This document shows, piece by piece, positions 41,781 to 52,858 of a stretch of DNA of 64,000 nt. Within the stretch, counting starts at the first letter, position 1. Each line of letters begins with the position of its first letter. Source of the DNA: Litorivicinus lipolyticus. Its GTDB lineage: Bacteria; Pseudomonadota; Gammaproteobacteria; Pseudomonadales; Litorivicinaceae. The stretch covers positions 1,302,001-1,366,000 of the forward strand of contig NZ_CP045871.1 in assembly GCF_009650135.1 (NCBI RefSeq), given 5' to 3'. The position numbers and the translations under genes are program-made. The notes under the pieces are model-generated. The model saw only the letters and a program-made list of their open reading frames with translations, did not search any database and was not told the DNA's origin.

Positions 41781-43166
41781 GTGAATTTTCTGCCTTGGTC
41801 GGTCGTGATCACGACCGCGTTGCTGGCTGGCTGCCAACTCAACCCGACACGGACCGATAACGACGACAGCACCACTTTGGCCGACCTGCTCGACAGCAGT
41901 GACACCCTTGACCTGCCGGACCCGCAGGGTTTTTACGACCCCTTTAGTGATCCACGATTTGCAATACCCGCACCGCGCATAACTGCGACTACCGCACCCG
42001 TGCCGGCCGACGAACCGGCACCGAGCGATACGCCGACGCCGGCAGCCAGCGTGTGGTCCGACTTGGTCACGCGTTACCAGCTAGGTCCACTGCCCGCCAA
42101 CATCGACGTCCAAGGCCAATGGCGATCGGCCGGCCGCAACCCGCAACTGCTGACGGACTTCCTCGGCCGTGGACGCCTGTGGATGTACCACATCGCCCTC
42201 GACATCGAGCGTCGCGGGATGCCGGGCGAGTTGGCCTTACTGCCTTACGTCGAATCTGGATTCAAGCTAACCGCACGCAGCTACCGTGGCGCCGCAGGGC
42301 CTTGGCAGTTAATGCCGGCGACGGCCACCGGCTTAGGGCTGACTCGGGATCGCAGCTGCGACGAGCGACTGGATGTCATTCGGTCGACCGACGCGGCGCT
42401 GGACTATCTAGAGACCCTGGTCGCCCGTTTCGACGGCGACTGGCTGCTCGCCATTGCCGCGTACAATTCCGGCCCAGGGCGGGTATCCAAGGCGATCAAA
42501 GCCAACCGTTCGCGCGGGCTGGCGACCGACTTTTGGTCACTGCGGCTGCCGGCGGAAACACGCAAATACATCCCTCGGCTGCTCGCACTGGCCGAAATCG
42601 TCAAGAATCCGGGCGCCTTTGATGTCACGTTACCGGCACTGCCGCCTCGGCATACCTTCGAAACCATTGAGCTGACGCGCGCGGTAGACCTTGAGCTGCT
42701 GGCGCGCTGGAGTGACTCCAGCGTTGAAACCATACGTTTGCTGAACCCCTGCTTTCGTGCCTACTCGACGCCGGATCGCGTGGCCAATGTGGTTGTGCCG
42801 TTGGGTACGGCCGACAACATTCTGTCACAACTGGCATCGACGCCGGCCGACCAACTGGCGACCGTCAGCGACTACCTGGTTCGATCGGGCGACACCTTGA
42901 GCGCGATCGCCGTGCGCTTTGACACCAGCGTCGCTGACCTGCGCAACCGCAACGGTCTGACCTCAAATCGCATTCGAATCGGGCAACGCTTAGTGGTCGG
43001 TGCGCCGGCGCCTTCGGCGGTCACGGGCTACGTGGTTAGGCCTGGGGATTCCCTGTGGTCGATTGCGCGCGCCTATGGCACCACGGTCAGCGCCTTGCAG
43101 GCCATCAACAATGTCGGTCGCTACCTTAAGGTCGGCCAATCCATTAGCTTGCCGGCGGTTAACTAG
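41781..43166 (+). CDS. mltD: Membrane-bound lytic murein transglycosylase D
   Basis: MltD is an outer-membrane lipoprotein that cleaves peptidoglycan glycan strands. The 461-residue precursor has lipobox LLAGC, a Thr/Pro/Asp-rich spacer and a family 1 transglycosylase domain with catalytic Glu in LPYVESGFKLTARSYRGAAGPWQLMP. Two C-terminal LysM domains follow (YLVRSGDTLSAIA and YVVRPGDSLWSIA). The GTG start comes one base after the gloB stop. It overlaps the convergent nudC end by eight bases. Confidence 0.94.
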   Translation: MNFLPWSVVITTALLAGCQLNPTRTDNDDSTTLADLLDSSDTLDLPDPQGFYDPFSDPRFAIPAPRITATTAPVPADEPAPSDTPTPAASVWSDLVTRYQLGPLPANIDVQGQWRSAGRNPQLLTDFLGRGRLWMYHIALDIERRGMPGELALLPYVESGFKLTARSYRGAAGPWQLMPATATGLGLTRDRSCDERLDVIRSTDAALDYLETLVARFDGDWLLAIAAYNSGPGRVSKAIKANRSRGLATDFWSLRLPAETRKYIPRLLALAEIVKNPGAFDVTLPALPPRHTFETIELTRAVDLELLARWSDSSVETIRLLNPCFRAYSTPDRVANVVVPLGTADNILSQLASTPADQLATVSDYLVRSGDTLSAIAVRFDTSVADLRNRNGLTSNRIRIGQRLVVGAPAPSAVTGYVVRPGDSLWSIARAYGTTVSALQAINNVGRYLKVGQSISLPAVN

Positions 43167-43938
43167 CGATCCAGGTGTCGATCAATGCTCGACTGATGCT
43201 GGCGCGCGGTGGTAGCGGCGGCAATTGGTCGCGGCTAAACCACTGGGCATCTTCGATTTCGACGCCGTCAACGGTGATTTCCCCGGACTCCCAGTCGGCG
43301 AAATACCCCATCATCAACGAGTGTTTGAACGGCCAGCTTTGGGTCGCAAAGTAGCGCGGTGCGGTGACCCGAACACCGACCTCTTCCATCACCTCACGGC
43401 GTATCGCGTGCTCGGCCGATTCGCCAGCCTCGATGAAGCCCGCCAAGGTTGAATACATTCCCTCGACAAAACGCGGCGAGCGCCCCAACAGCGCCTGGTC
43501 ACCTCGCGTCACCAAGACAATAATTGACGGCGCCACTCTCGGATAGGCCACCAGCGCACACGATGGACACTGCTTGCCCATGTCACTGCTGGAGTTTTCA
43601 GTCGCGCTGCCGCAGCGCCCGCAAAAACGGTGTTCCTCGGCAAACTCGAGGCGCTGAATACCAGCCTGAATCGCCATAAACGCATCGTCGGCGGCCTCAA
43701 TCAAGGCCGCGCGAATCGGTACCCACTGGCCCGGGCCCTCGATCGAGTCGTGGCGCACAGCGTATACGCAATGCGCGCCGATGCCCCCAACCAACGTGGC
43801 AGCGCTCGGCACTGGGCTGGCTAATAGCGGGCCGTGATCGCTAACCCACACGTCCCGGTCCGCGTTAAAAGCAACCCAAGTTGGCGTGCCAATGGCCAAG
43901 CCGGGCGCCCAATCTCGCTCAACATCGCCGCGAAACAC
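43159..43938 (-). CDS. nudC: NADH pyrophosphatase / RNA decapping Nudix hydrolase NudC
   Basis: NudC hydrolyses NAD(H) and removes NAD caps from RNA. The 259-residue protein has a zinc ribbon (CGRCGSAT and CPSC). The Nudix box is GFIEAGESAEHAIRREVMEEVGV, and the family-specific SQSWPFKHSLMMGY follows it. The start is a GTG at 43938, right after the dnaQ stop. Its start region forms a perfect hairpin with the end of dnaQ (listed separately), which could limit its translation. Confidence 0.93.
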   Translation of the reverse strand: MFRGDVERDWAPGLAIGTPTWVAFNADRDVWVSDHGPLLASPVPSAATLVGGIGAHCVYAVRHDSIEGPGQWVPIRAALIEAADDAFMAIQAGIQRLEFAEEHRFCGRCGSATENSSSDMGKQCPSCALVAYPRVAPSIIVLVTRGDQALLGRSPRFVEGMYSTLAGFIEAGESAEHAIRREVMEEVGVRVTAPRYFATQSWPFKHSLMMGYFADWESGEITVDGVEIEDAQWFSRDQLPPLPPRASISRALIDTWIAS

Positions 43939-43958
43939 CCTAGGCGTCCCAGCCTAGG
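43939..43958 (-). promoter_or_regulatory. Hairpin at the dnaQ/nudC junction
   Basis: Perfect seven-base arms CCTAGGC and GCCTAGG are separated by a six-base loop. The hairpin covers the last dnaQ codons and stop and ends immediately before the nudC GTG. On the mRNA it would bury the only AGG available as a ribosome-binding site, so nudC translation may depend on ribosomes finishing dnaQ. It lacks a T-run, so it is not an intrinsic terminator. Confidence 0.5.
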
Positions 43959-44653
43959 CTGTCGTTTTTGGCGCGCAGCGTATCCAACAGCGCATCAAAC
44001 GCGAGCGCTTCGTCCGCACTCGGCGCAATCACACACCCCTGTCGCTGGCCGCCCAGTCGCTCGATCGCTTGCGCTTGCGGCACCTGCACGGTATTCCCGC
44101 CGGACGATGCCAACAACGAGTTCTGCTCGCGCGTCATCGATAGGTACACTTCCGCCAACAGCTGGGCATCCAGCAAGGCGCCGTGCAGCTCACGACTTGA
44201 GTTATCAATGCCAAAGGCTTTGCATAAGGCATCCAGGGAATTACGTTGCCCCGGGCGTTTTTGGCGCGCCATCTTCAGCGAATCCAGCGCTTTGCCTTCA
44301 AAGCACAGGTCCGCGGTCAGCGGTGTTTTGGGCCCGAGCCGGCGGAACTCAGCGTCCATAAAGCCGACGTCGAACGCGGCGTTATGGATGACCAATTGCG
44401 AACCCTGGATAAATTCGATGAATTTATCTGCGATCTGGGCGAAGCGCGGTTTGTCCGACAGAAATTCGTTGCTGATTCCGTGGACGTCGTAGGCGCCCTG
44501 ATCAATGTCCCGATCGGGCTGGATATACTCGTGAAAAACGCGCCCGGTTGGCCGCCGGTTAACCAGCTCAACACAGCCGATTTCGATAATGCGATGGCCC
44601 AACTCCGGCTCAATGCCGGTGGTCTCGGTGTCTAAGACTACTTGCCTAAGCAC
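43940..44653 (-). CDS. dnaQ: DNA polymerase III epsilon subunit (proofreading exonuclease)
   Basis: DnaQ is the 3'-5' proofreading subunit of the replicative polymerase. The 237-residue protein has Exo[10 protein letters not shown], Exo[11 protein letters not shown] and Exo[18 protein letters not shown], with all the acidic metal ligands. The C-terminal tail that binds the alpha subunit is present. The GTG at 44653 has AGGAG eight bases upstream. It overlaps the end of rnhA by 16 bases; both genes run in the same direction here, unlike the divergent pair of E. coli. Confidence 0.95.
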   Translation of the reverse strand: MLRQVVLDTETTGIEPELGHRIIEIGCVELVNRRPTGRVFHEYIQPDRDIDQGAYDVHGISNEFLSDKPRFAQIADKFIEFIQGSQLVIHNAAFDVGFMDAEFRRLGPKTPLTADLCFEGKALDSLKMARQKRPGQRNSLDALCKAFGIDNSSRELHGALLDAQLLAEVYLSMTREQNSLLASSGGNTVQVPQAQAIERLGGQRQGCVIAPSADEALAFDALLDTLRAKNDSLGWDA

Positions 44654-45078
44654 TGTTCAACTCCTAAGTTGGCCAACTCGTCCGCGCGTTCATTACCGGG
44701 GTCGCCAGCGTGACCCTTGACCCAGCCCCAATGCACTTGGTGACGCGCAGCCGCTTCGTCCAGTGCTTCCCACAAATCCTTGTTTTTAACCGGTGAGCCA
44801 CTGGCCGTTTTCCAGTGCCGTTTTTTCCAGTTCGGCAGCCACTTGGTAATGCCGTCTTTCATGTACACCGAGTCAGTAATTAGGTGGACGTCACACGGGC
44901 GTGTTAGGGCTTTTAAGGCCTCAATCGCCGCGGTCAGCTCCATCCGGTTGTTGGTGGTGTCCGCCTCGCCGCCGTACAGGGTTTTCTCATGCTCGCCCAG
45001 CAGCAGCAACGCGCCCCACCCACCAGGGCCCGGGTTACCCTTGCAGGCCCCGTCCGTGTAGATCGTTAATTTATCCAT
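44638..45078 (-). CDS. rnhA: Ribonuclease HI
   Basis: RNase HI cuts the RNA strand of RNA-DNA hybrids. The 146-residue protein has the four catalytic acids in order: [14 protein letters not shown] (Asp), [10 protein letters not shown] (Glu), [11 protein letters not shown] (Asp) and [12 protein letters not shown] (Asp), with the active-site His in VKGHAGD. The basic protrusion [12 protein letters not shown] is present. It overlaps sohB by eight bases upstream and dnaQ by 16 downstream. Confidence 0.96.
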   Translation of the reverse strand: MDKLTIYTDGACKGNPGPGGWGALLLLGEHEKTLYGGEADTTNNRMELTAAIEALKALTRPCDVHLITDSVYMKDGITKWLPNWKKRHWKTASGSPVKNKDLWEALDEAAARHQVHWGWVKGHAGDPGNERADELANLGVEQCLGK

Positions 45079-46060
45079 GACTGATCAAACCCAAGCGTTT
45101 TCCAAATTCACGTATTCCCAGCGCCGCGGACTGCCCAAAACGAGCGCCTAGGTTTCGCGGCCGTTTAAACTCGACCTGCAAAATACGGCGTTTCTTCGCA
45201 CAGGCCATCAGGTAGTCGTCAACCGAACCGATTTCATCCACCAAACCCAGCTTCAGCGCGTCTTCGCCGAACCAGTGGCCGCCATCAGCAACCACATCCA
45301 AGTCCAGTGACGGGCGGAAACGCGTGACGAACTCTTTGAACAAAGCGTGTATTTGCTCCAGGTCTTGGCGAAACTTGGCTCGACCCTCGTCCGTGTTTTC
45401 GCCAAACACCGTCAGTGTCCGCTTGTGCTTGCCAGCGGTCATGACCTCAACGTCAACGTCCGCTTTTTGCAGCGCACGGTGAAAGTTGGGCACCTGAGCG
45501 ACCACGCCAATTGAGCCGACCGCGGAAAATGGCGACGCAATAATATGGTCCGACACCACCGCCATCATGTAGCCACCGCTGGCGGCGACCCCTTCCACTC
45601 CGACCGTCACATGCAGCCCGGCATTTTTTAACCGGACCATCTCGTTGGCCGCAAGGCCGTAATCGCTGACACCGCCGCCGGGGCTTTTGAGGCGCACACA
45701 CACCTGGTCCGTGGCCGGATCAGCCGCCGCAATAATCGCACTCACCGTTTCGCGCAAGCAGCCCAGGCCGGATGCTCGCAGGTCGCCGGAAAAGTTGGTT
45801 ACCCAAACTACGCCGTCTCGTTCAACCTTGGCATCGGCCTTGGCCTGTTTGCGTAACGCGCTACGTTGGCGGCGAGTGAGGCCCCTTGCACCGGCCAAGG
45901 CGTCAGCATACCCACGCCAGCGCGCGGCCAAGTCACGGACACTGAGTTGACCGTGCGACGGTGGCCGCTGACGCGACGCACTGGCTACGATCACTAACAC
46001 GACGGCCGCAATAACGGCCGCCTTCAGGGTGAAACTGAGCAGTTCAATCAATGCGTCCAT
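45071..46060 (-). CDS. sohB: Inner-membrane serine protease SohB
   Basis: SohB is a signal-peptide-peptidase-like S49 protease anchored in the inner membrane. The 329-residue protein has an N-terminal helix (about 8-28) and a short basic region. The catalytic domain carries the Ser in [21 protein letters not shown] and the Lys in [24 protein letters not shown]. It has normal length for the family. The start overlaps the ppiD stop by one base (TAATG), so it is co-translated with ppiD. Confidence 0.92.
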   Translation of the reverse strand: MDALIELLSFTLKAAVIAAVVLVIVASASRQRPPSHGQLSVRDLAARWRGYADALAGARGLTRRQRSALRKQAKADAKVERDGVVWVTNFSGDLRASGLGCLRETVSAIIAAADPATDQVCVRLKSPGGGVSDYGLAANEMVRLKNAGLHVTVGVEGVAASGGYMMAVVSDHIIASPFSAVGSIGVVAQVPNFHRALQKADVDVEVMTAGKHKRTLTVFGENTDEGRAKFRQDLEQIHALFKEFVTRFRPSLDLDVVADGGHWFGEDALKLGLVDEIGSVDDYLMACAKKRRILQVEFKRPRNLGARFGQSAALGIREFGKRLGLISHG

Positions 46061-47838
46061 TAACGCTCTACGGTCGCATTTTCGCGGGCCCAGTTACCCA
46101 GTGCCGCCTGACTCTGGCGAGCGTACTGGCTGGCCAAGAAACCGCGCATGGATTCGGCGTCCGAGCCCTCGCCCTGTGCAACCGAGATCAGCTCGACGGC
46201 CCAGGCATCACCCGAATCCAGCACAATCACGTCGGTGCTATTACGGGGCATGGCAAAAATCTGGTTGACCAACGGCTGCGGCAGGTCATTGCTGGCAACA
46301 CGACCTAGGGTCAGCGGCTCACCGCTCAGTTGAGTCAGCAACAATTCGGCGGCGGCAGTGGCGGCATCCGAACGAGCCTTTGCAGACCACACCCGAACCA
46401 GCTCGTCACGCACCTCATTCAGGGTTTGTGTGCGCGGCTCGACCCGATCTACGACACGCAACACCAAGACGCCGGCATCGATTTCCAGCAGTGATGAATT
46501 TTCGCCGCGTTCCAGCACTTCTTCGCCAAAGGCGGCGATACGCACACCCAGATTGGACATGACACCGGTGCCGGCATCGCGAGAAAAGGCGTCGCTGGTC
46601 ATGATATCGACGCCCAACAGCTCGCTAACTTCTTCCAAATCACCGGAAAAGGCGATGTTCGCCATTTCTTCGGCCAAAGACTCAAACTCCAACCGAGTTG
46701 CTTGCTCCGCCAACTGTCGGCGCAACTGCACCGCTTTGGACTCAAAACTGTCGGCCGTTTGCTCCCGTGCCTCGGTCAACTGAATCAGGTGATGGCCAAA
46801 CTGAGTTTGGACCGGTTCCGACACCTGTCCGACGCTGAGGGCATTCAGTGCTGATTCGAATTCAGGCACATAGGTTCCCGCCGCCGCAAAGCCCAAATCA
46901 CCCCCGGCTTCAGCGCTCAAGGTGTCATCGGACAGTTCACCGGCAACCGCAGCGAATGCTTCGCCCGCGTCCAAACGGGCCTTGGCCGCGATGGCCTTGG
47001 CCAGCGAGTCATCCCCGGTCAGCAATATATGCGAAGCCCGGGTTTCTTGATTTGACTGCAGTCCGGCCACATAGCGATCGTAGGCGTCACGCACATCGGC
47101 TTCATCAACCGCGTCCAGATCGATCTGTGCATCGCGGGACAGCAACACGTACTCGGCCGTCAACTGCTCCGGCAGTTGCCACGCAATCAGGTTTTGCTCG
47201 TACAAGGCTTCCAATGCGGCCTGGTCGGGCGTTGCCGTAACCACCTGGTCGGCAGCTGTCACACCCTGCACACGCACGCTACGGGTCTGACCTTCAAGCA
47301 ACATCGCCGCACTGACCGTGGCCGGCGCTGCAAAGGCGCTGCTGGCTAAGCCTTGGTTTAACTGATCCGCGATCACGCGGGTCTTCATCCACTCACGAAA
47401 CCCAGTACGCGAATACCCCAGCTGGCCGATAACCTGGTCAAAACGATTGGAATCAAACTGCCCATCGATTTGAAACTCCGGCGTTTGAAGCAACACGTTA
47501 TCCAACTGGCCGTCACTAAACGACATGCCACGGGCCTCCGCTTGGGTCAACACCGCGGTCGACTCGACCAACTGCCTCATCACACTAGCACGCAGCTGCG
47601 ATTCGTCGATCAACGCGGGGTCGCTGACGAACTGCAACGCTTGGCGGCGCTGTTGGTCCAGCGCGCGCAAAAACTCGCGTTCCGTGATCGGACGGTCATT
47701 GACGACCGCCACCTCGGGCTCGCCGCCGCCAAACTGGATCGCGCTAAGGCCACCGGTGATCAAAAAAGTCAGGGCGATCAGGCCAACTAGAATTTTGGCA
47801 CCGATACCGGTTGAGTTGTCTCGAATATTTTGCAGCAT
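46060..47838 (-). CDS. ppiD: Periplasmic folding chaperone PpiD
   Basis: PpiD is a membrane-anchored periplasmic chaperone near the Sec translocon. The 592-residue protein has an N-terminal anchor (about residues 12-34), a SurA-like N-terminal region, a parvulin domain (TRASHILLTGDDSLAKAIAAKA to TQFGHHLIQLTEARE) and a C-terminal chaperone region. It follows the hupB gene and its terminator. Such an order, lon-hupB-ppiD, is standard in gammaproteobacteria. Confidence 0.93.
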   Translation of the reverse strand: MLQNIRDNSTGIGAKILVGLIALTFLITGGLSAIQFGGGEPEVAVVNDRPITEREFLRALDQQRRQALQFVSDPALIDESQLRASVMRQLVESTAVLTQAEARGMSFSDGQLDNVLLQTPEFQIDGQFDSNRFDQVIGQLGYSRTGFREWMKTRVIADQLNQGLASSAFAAPATVSAAMLLEGQTRSVRVQGVTAADQVVTATPDQAALEALYEQNLIAWQLPEQLTAEYVLLSRDAQIDLDAVDEADVRDAYDRYVAGLQSNQETRASHILLTGDDSLAKAIAAKARLDAGEAFAAVAGELSDDTLSAEAGGDLGFAAAGTYVPEFESALNALSVGQVSEPVQTQFGHHLIQLTEAREQTADSFESKAVQLRRQLAEQATRLEFESLAEEMANIAFSGDLEEVSELLGVDIMTSDAFSRDAGTGVMSNLGVRIAAFGEEVLERGENSSLLEIDAGVLVLRVVDRVEPRTQTLNEVRDELVRVWSAKARSDAATAAAELLLTQLSGEPLTLGRVASNDLPQPLVNQIFAMPRNSTDVIVLDSGDAWAVELISVAQGEGSDAESMRGFLASQYARQSQAALGNWARENATVER

Positions 47839-47865
47839 GTGGGGTTCTTTTGTTTTTGAAGATAC

Positions 47866-47893
47866 AAAAAGGGGCGCCTAAGCGCCCCTTTTA
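47866..47893 (-). terminator. Intrinsic terminator after hupB
   Basis: On the minus strand, 11-base arms AAAAGGGGCGC and GCGCCCCTTTT flank a four-base loop (TTAG) and end in a T-run (TTTTTG). It lies between the hupB stop and ppiD and should end or attenuate hupB transcripts, so ppiD may need its own promoter or rely on read-through. Confidence 0.9.
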
Positions 47894-47913
47894 CCAATCC
47901 GTGTGGAGCCGAA

Positions 47914-48186
47914 TTAGTTTACCGCGTCTTTCAACGCTTTGCCGGCTTTAAAGCCCGGAACGTTCGATGCGGCGATTTGAATTTCTTTGCCCGTCTGCGG
48001 GTTACGGCCCGTGCGTGCTGCACGTGCTTTAACGGCAAAAGTGCCGAAGCCGACCAAAGAAACCTGGTCGCCGCCTTTCAGCGCGTCAGTGACGGCCGCA
48101 ACAGTTGCGTCCAGAGCCTTACCTGCGTCAGCTTTGCTCAAACCAGCGCCATTTGCGATTGCTTCTACCAATTCAGTTTTATTCAC
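47914..48186 (-). CDS. hupB: DNA-binding protein HU, beta type
   Basis: HU is the abundant histone-like dimer that bends DNA. The 90-residue protein is a canonical HU chain ([53 protein letters not shown]). The [14 protein letters not shown] end matches the beta form. The start is a GTG with AAGGGG seven bases upstream. It lies between lon and ppiD as in related genomes, with its own promoter and terminator. Confidence 0.96.
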   Translation of the reverse strand: MNKTELVEAIANGAGLSKADAGKALDATVAAVTDALKGGDQVSLVGFGTFAVKARAARTGRNPQTGKEIQIAASNVPGFKAGKALKDAVN

Positions 48187-48278
48187 GTGTTACCCCTTGT
48201 GAGTCGTTTTTTTTGATGCATTGGACCAACCGATGAGCCCGGTCCGCAGTTGATCCATTATGTCTCAACTCGGGGAGT

Positions 48279-48308
48279 TTTATATCAACGCACAAACTAA
48301 CCGGTCAA
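48279..48308 (-). promoter_or_regulatory. Sigma-70 promoter for hupB
   Basis: On the minus strand TTGACC (48303-48308) and TATAAA (48279-48284) are separated by 18 bases, about 90 bases upstream of the hupB start. A T/A-rich discriminator follows. The site lies just beyond the lon stop. Confidence 0.6.
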
Positions 48309-48324
48309 GCCCTGAAACCCTTAT

Positions 48325-50718
48325 TTAATGGGCTACAGGCGAAATTCTTTCATTTTTTCGCTCAGAAATCAGCTTCGCGGTGTTTTCTACGTGCACCACG
48401 AACTCATCGACCAACGCCAGCCGCAACACCTCGTCGACCCAAGCTACGTCAATGATTTCCAGGTCACCTTTGACGTTTTCCGGGATTTCCTTCAAGTCTT
48501 TAACGTTATCCCTAGGTATCAAAACACGTTTAATCCCGCCGCGATGGGCCGCCAATAGTTTTTCCTTGAGCCCGCCAATCGGTAGGACTTGACCGCGCAA
48601 CGTAATTTCTCCGGTCATGGCCACATCGGCTCGCACCGGGATGCCAGTCAGCACGCTGACCAACGCCGTTGCCATTCCAACGCCTGCACTGGGGCCGTCT
48701 TTTGGCACTGCGCCCTCGGGCACATGAACGTGAATGTCGTTCTTCTCGTGGAAGTCCGCCGCCAACCCCAGCGATTCCGCGCGGCTGCGACACACCGTCA
48801 TGGCCGCGGTGATTGATTCCTGCATCACGTCACCCAGTGATCCCGTTCGCGTGACCTTGCCTTTACCCGGCATCGACACCGCCTCTATCGTCAGCAGCTC
48901 CCCGCCAACGCTGGTCCAGGCTAAACCGGTGACCTGACCAACGCGGTCTTGGTCTTCTTTAATGCCGTAGTGGAACTGTTCAACGCCGGCGTAAGCTTCT
49001 AGGTTGTCGGTGTCGATTGTAATGGGCGCCAACTTACCCTTGGCTTCGACCACCTTGCGGGTCACCTTGCGCAAAACCTTGGCGATTTGACGCTCTAATC
49101 CTCGAACGCCCGCCTCTTTGGTGTAATGGCGAATTAGCTGCATGATCGCGCCCGAACTCAGCTCCGCTTCGCCCGGCTTGAGGCCGCTATTTTTTTGCTG
49201 CTTCGGAACCAGGTAACGTTCAGCGATCGCGCTTTTCTCATCCTCGGTGTAGCCCGGCAACCGAATCACTTCCATACGGTCCAACAGCGGGCCAGGAATG
49301 TTCATACTGTTGGAGGTACAGATAAACATGGTCTCCGACAGGTCCAAGTCAACTTCCAGGTAATGGTCGTTAAACGTATGATTTTGCTCGGGATCCAACA
49401 CTTCCAACAGCGCCGAGGCAGGATCCCCGCGGTGATCCATTCCCATCTTGTCGATCTCGTCCAGCAACACCAGCGGATTACGCACACCGGCCTTGGTTAG
49501 CTTCTGAACGATCTTGCCGGGCATCGAACCGATGTAGGTACGGCGGTGACCACGAATTTCCGATTCGTCGCGCACACCCCCCAGCGCAATACGGGCAAAC
49601 TTACGCCCCGTCGCACGAGCGATCGACTCGCCCAAGCTGGTTTTACCGACGCCAGGCGGTCCTACCAAGCACAGCACCGGCCCTTTAACCTTACTACCCG
49701 AACGACTTTGAACGGCCAAGTATTCCAGAATTCGCTCTTTAACTTCTTCCAGTCCGTGATGGTCGTCATCCAAGGTGGTCTGGGCTTTGGCTAAGTCACT
49801 CTTGATACGCGAGCGTTTCTTCCACGGCAGCCCCGTCATCCAGTCCAGATAGCCTCGGACCACCGTGGCCTCGGCACTCATCGGCGACATCATTTTCAGC
49901 TTATTTAGCTCACCATTGGTTTTTTCCAGCGCCTCGGCGCTCATGCCCGATTCGGCAATTTTCTTTTCCAGCTGTTCAAACTCACTAGCCCCGTCCTCGC
50001 CCTCGCCCATCTCTTTTTGAATGGCCTTCATCTGCTCATTCAAGTAGTACTCGCGCTGGCTTTTTTCCATCTGCTGCTTAACGCGGCCACGGATTCGCTT
50101 CTCGACCTGAAATAGGTCCAGCTCTGACTCCATCAAGGCAACCAGGTGCTCACAGCGTTCGCGTACCGACGACAACTCCAACAGAGCCTGCTTTTCGGAC
50201 ATCGCAAACTGCAAGTGAGCGGCCACCGAGTCGCACAAACGATCCGGCCGATCCAACGACTGCATCGATGCGGTCAGTTCCGGCGGGACCTTTTTACTGG
50301 CCTTAGCGTATTTTTCGAACTGCCCACGCAACAATTTGACCAGCACCTCCGATTCGCTGTCGCCCAGCTCATCATCGGACAGCACCTCAACCTCGGCCAA
50401 CATGACCTCGTCGTCGGTCATACCCAGGACCCGGGCACGCCGCTCCCCTTCGATCAGCACCTTTACGGTGTCATCGGGTAAGCGCAGCATCTGCAACACC
50501 GTGGCCACCGTGCCGACCTGATACAGGTCCTTTTCAGTGGGATCGTCGGAACTGGCTTCTTTTTGGGCCACCAAAAAGATCTTTTTTCCGTTGGCGGACG
50601 CATGGTCCAGCGCCGCAATCGACTTCTCGCGGCCGACGAACAGCGGAATAACCATCGACGGGTAAACAACCACGTCACGAAGCGGCAGAACTGGCAGGGT
50701 TTCAGATGGATTCGACAC
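48325..50718 (-). CDS. lon: ATP-dependent protease Lon
   Basis: Lon degrades misfolded and regulatory proteins. The 797-residue protein has the N-terminal substrate-binding domain ([20 protein letters not shown]), the AAA+ module with Walker A GPPGVGKT and sensor motifs, and the protease domain. The catalytic Ser is in [11 protein letters not shown] and the Lys in [14 protein letters not shown]. The GTG at 50718 is chosen because AAGGAG lies eight bases upstream; the ATG at 50739 has no ribosome-binding site. It follows clpX and a terminator. Confidence 0.96.
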   Translation of the reverse strand: MSNPSETLPVLPLRDVVVYPSMVIPLFVGREKSIAALDHASANGKKIFLVAQKEASSDDPTEKDLYQVGTVATVLQMLRLPDDTVKVLIEGERRARVLGMTDDEVMLAEVEVLSDDELGDSESEVLVKLLRGQFEKYAKASKKVPPELTASMQSLDRPDRLCDSVAAHLQFAMSEKQALLELSSVRERCEHLVALMESELDLFQVEKRIRGRVKQQMEKSQREYYLNEQMKAIQKEMGEGEDGASEFEQLEKKIAESGMSAEALEKTNGELNKLKMMSPMSAEATVVRGYLDWMTGLPWKKRSRIKSDLAKAQTTLDDDHHGLEEVKERILEYLAVQSRSGSKVKGPVLCLVGPPGVGKTSLGESIARATGRKFARIALGGVRDESEIRGHRRTYIGSMPGKIVQKLTKAGVRNPLVLLDEIDKMGMDHRGDPASALLEVLDPEQNHTFNDHYLEVDLDLSETMFICTSNSMNIPGPLLDRMEVIRLPGYTEDEKSAIAERYLVPKQQKNSGLKPGEAELSSGAIMQLIRHYTKEAGVRGLERQIAKVLRKVTRKVVEAKGKLAPITIDTDNLEAYAGVEQFHYGIKEDQDRVGQVTGLAWTSVGGELLTIEAVSMPGKGKVTRTGSLGDVMQESITAAMTVCRSRAESLGLAADFHEKNDIHVHVPEGAVPKDGPSAGVGMATALVSVLTGIPVRADVAMTGEITLRGQVLPIGGLKEKLLAAHRGGIKRVLIPRDNVKDLKEIPENVKGDLEIIDVAWVDEVLRLALVDEFVVHVENTAKLISERKNERISPVAH

Positions 50719-50776
50719 GGTGGACTCCTTAGATCGCATCCCGTATTACTGCGGGTCAACGCGACATATTACAAGC

Positions 50777-50803
50777 AAAAAAAAACGCCCTTGCGGGCGT
50801 TTT
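50777..50803 (-). terminator. Intrinsic terminator after clpX
   Basis: On the minus strand AAAACGCCC and GGGCGTTTT form a nine-base stem with a GCAA tetraloop, followed by further T residues (nine in a row). It lies 17 bases after the clpX stop and separates clpX from lon. Confidence 0.94.
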
Positions 50804-50819
50804 CATAGAAACCAGCGGT

Positions 50820-52100
<1,281 letters not shown>

Positions 52101-52157
52101 TTGCGATGTCTCCGCGTAAATGTCGTATCGATGAAGTAAAGATAGCGCTTAGAATAG

Positions 52158-52183
52158 AAAAAGGGCAACCGAGATTGCCCTTT
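52158..52183 (-). terminator. Intrinsic terminator after clpP
   Basis: On the minus strand AAAGGGCAA and TTGCCCTTT form a nine-base stem with a six-base loop and a short T-run (TTTTTC). It lies in the 117-base gap between clpP and clpX, so clpX may be made by read-through or from a promoter not identified here. Confidence 0.85.
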
Positions 52184-52217
52184 GGTGGCGGCCTGTTACC
52201 GCCGACCTGGTTCCTAA

Positions 52218-52820
52218 TTATGAACGACGGTCCAAGACTTGGTCAGCCAAGCCATAGGCCACTGCTTCCTCGGCACTCATAAAGAAGTCACGTTCCAAGT
52301 CCGCCTGGATTTTATCCAAAGGCTGCCCGGTGTGCTTCGCGTACAAGTGGTTCAGGGTATCCTTCGTGCGCTGCATTTCCAACGCTTGGATCTGAACGTC
52401 TGTCGCCTGCCCTTGGCTGCCGCCGCTGGGCTGGTGAACCATTGTGCGGCTTTGCGGCAACACATAACGCTTGCCCGCTGCACCGGCCATGGCCAAAAAC
52501 GACCCCATTGAACAAGCCTGACCCAACACCATGGTGCTGACGTCGGGCTTGATGAACTGCATGGTGTCATAAATCGACAATCCGGCGGTCACCACACCGC
52601 CGGGAGAGTTGATGTAGAGGTGAATATCCTTGTCAGGATTTTCGCTCTCTAGGAACAACATCTGAGCGACCACCAGGTTGGCCATTTGGTCTTCGACCGG
52701 CCCGACCATAAAAATTACGCGCTCTTTAAGTAAGCGCGAATAAATGTCAAACGAACGCTCGCCGCGGGCGGTCTGTTCGATGACCATGGGCACTAGGCCC
52801 AAACTTGTGATGTCGCTCAT
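52218..52820 (-). CDS. clpP: Protease catalytic subunit ClpP
   Basis: ClpP is the tetradecameric serine protease core. The 200-residue protein has catalytic Ser in [11 protein letters not shown], His in [11 protein letters not shown] and the conserved helix [17 protein letters not shown]. The N-terminal [22 protein letters not shown] matches ClpP with a short propeptide. AGAGGT precedes the ATG closely. The gene lies between tig and clpX as in most gammaproteobacteria. Confidence 0.97.
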   Translation of the reverse strand: MSDITSLGLVPMVIEQTARGERSFDIYSRLLKERVIFMVGPVEDQMANLVVAQMLFLESENPDKDIHLYINSPGGVVTAGLSIYDTMQFIKPDVSTMVLGQACSMGSFLAMAGAAGKRYVLPQSRTMVHQPSGGSQGQATDVQIQALEMQRTKDTLNHLYAKHTGQPLDKIQADLERDFFMSAEEAVAYGLADQVLDRRS

Positions 52821-52858
52821 ATTACCTCTAGTCTCTGCGTGTACGTAGTTGCAGTGAC

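Noticed and set aside
41835..41870. Sigma-28-like sequence TCAA...CCGATAA
   Set aside because: It lies within mltD coding sequence, has poor spacing and is not followed by a motility gene.
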